From contig JABUKB010000003.1 of the NCBI GenBank assembly GCA_014595895.1, forward strand, positions 62,001 through 126,000: a stretch of DNA of 64,000 bases. The letters run 5' to 3'. This document shows positions 63,458 through 64,000 of this stretch, piece after piece. Every line of letters begins with the position of its first letter. Positions within the stretch are counted from its first letter, which is position 1. The translations under genes were made by a program, and so were the position numbers. The stretch is from Lysinibacillus odysseyi. GTDB lineage: Bacteria > Bacillota > Bacilli > Bacillales_A > Planococcaceae. Under the pieces are notes generated by a model. It worked only from the letters and a program-made list of their open reading frames with translations. It ran no database searches and was not told the DNA's origin.

Positions 63458-64000
63458 ATGAGGGAGAGAATGTTAATCGGTTTAGCAGTATTGGTAAGCT
63501 TGCTTTTACTTGGACTGGTATATGAACAAGTTTCACGGCATAAAGATGCGAAAAGATCCCGTACTGGTGAAATGATGGAAATGGGTACTTATCGACTCCA
63601 TGTAACAGATGTTGGTCATGGTGATCCTACGGTGGTCATCATTCACGGTGCGGGCGATTGTTCTTATTCATGGATGCCTATTCAAAAAGAATTATCGAAG
63701 TTTACGAGAGTAATTACATATGACCGTGCCGGTATGGGCTCAAGTGATGCCGGTCCCGAACCGACTCCCGAACATACCATCAGGGAACTAAGGAATCTGC
63801 TAGATAAGACTGAGGCTCCTGCACCCTATGTACTTGTGGGTCATTCATTAGGTGGACTGATTGCAAGGCTCTATGCTTTAAAATATCCTCATCAGGTGGC
63901 TGGCTTAGTATTCTTAGATTCGACACATGAGTTTCTCAAGGATGATGTTAAGTTCAAGCAGGGTTTTGCCTTTGTTGGCTTTATGCTGAAGGTACAAAGA
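63458..64000 (+). CDS. Alpha/beta hydrolase, N-terminal part (cut by window edge)
   Basis: The first 181 codons of a hydrolase. A membrane anchor or signal (MLIGLAVLVSLLLLGLVY) is followed by VVIIHGAGDCSYSW (oxyanion region), TYDRAGMGSSDAG, and the nucleophile elbow VLVGHSLGGLIARLYAL. The sequence runs past 64000 with the acid and His of the triad not yet seen. Two in-frame ATGs (63458 and 63470) compete; neither ribosome-site spacing is ideal (AGGAG 2 bases, GGGAG 3 bases). Confidence 0.85.
   Translation, partial: MRERMLIGLAVLVSLLLLGLVYEQVSRHKDAKRSRTGEMMEMGTYRLHVTDVGHGDPTVVIIHGAGDCSYSWMPIQKELSKFTRVITYDRAGMGSSDAGPEPTPEHTIRELRNLLDKTEAPAPYVLVGHSLGGLIARLYALKYPHQVAGLVFLDSTHEFLKDDVKFKQGFAFVGFMLKVQR

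Noticed and set aside
1-64000. CRISPR arrays, insertion sequences, tRNA or rRNA genes, prophage
   Set aside because: I looked for direct repeat arrays, transposase motifs, cloverleaf-like segments and phage genes and saw none.

Overview
The window is a low-GC, spore-forming Firmicute chromosome, most likely from the Planococcaceae (Lysinibacillus/Solibacillus type). The evidence is the Bacillus-type order of ribosomal, sigH, cysS, gltX, radA and clpC genes, a CtsR-McsA-McsB-ClpC operon, a CotD spore-coat protein, T-box and L10-leader regulation, and AGGAGG ribosome binding sites. The genus is inferred, not proven. No tRNA, rRNA, CRISPR array or insertion sequence was seen.

Region 1 (1-19250, all on the minus strand) is a conserved core block. 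Read in the direction of transcription it runs ctsR-mcsA-mcsB-clpC, radA, yacL-ispD-ispF, gltX, T-box-cysS, mrnC-rlmB-rae1, sigH, rpmG-secE-nusG, rplK-rplA, L10 leader-rplJ-rplL, an rsmC-like methyltransferase, and then the promoter of a gene off the left edge that should be rpoB. It departs from the B. subtilis order in two places. No disA lies between radA and yacL, where a 34-residue ORF and a radA terminator sit instead. No cysE lies between gltX and cysS, and the cysteine T-box acts directly on cysS.

Region 2 (19400-33000) holds small membrane proteins, an acyl-CoA thioesterase, two aldehyde dehydrogenases (one paired with a DUF779 protein), an RluF-type pseudouridine synthase with an unrecognised partner, and a full branched-chain amino acid ABC transporter (livJ-H-M-G-F). 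The transporter promoter overlaps a CodY-like box.

Region 3 (33000-46800) is accessory and signalling. It contains a LysR regulator divergent from an F420-0:glutamate-ligase-like protein, a LysM-CAP secreted protein, PgeF, and a two-gene module of an RsbQ-like hydrolase followed by an RsbP-like PAS domain fused to GGDEF. It also has a Nudix hydrolase, a chemoreceptor with no visible ribosome binding site, two short-chain dehydrogenases and a luciferase-like monooxygenase.

Region 4 (46900-64000) is more variable. It has a NorB-type efflux pump with an M20 amidohydrolase, a type III polyketide synthase with its methyltransferase, a VanW lipoprotein, CotD, a membrane protein overlapping a TetR gene, and an NCS1 permease. 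Further right are a quinone-reductase-like protein divergent from a MarR regulator with twin palindromic operators, a Crp/Fnr regulator facing a DUF4386 protein, a NatAB-like ABC exporter, a membrane-tethered XRE regulator and a hydrolase cut by the window edge. Several intergenic stretches here carry short open fragments that look like decayed genes.

The best candidate for an undescribed system is the RsbQ-PAS-GGDEF pair at 37864-39681. It appears to reuse the B. subtilis energy-stress sensor RsbQ/RsbP with a cyclic-di-GMP synthase in place of the phosphatase.
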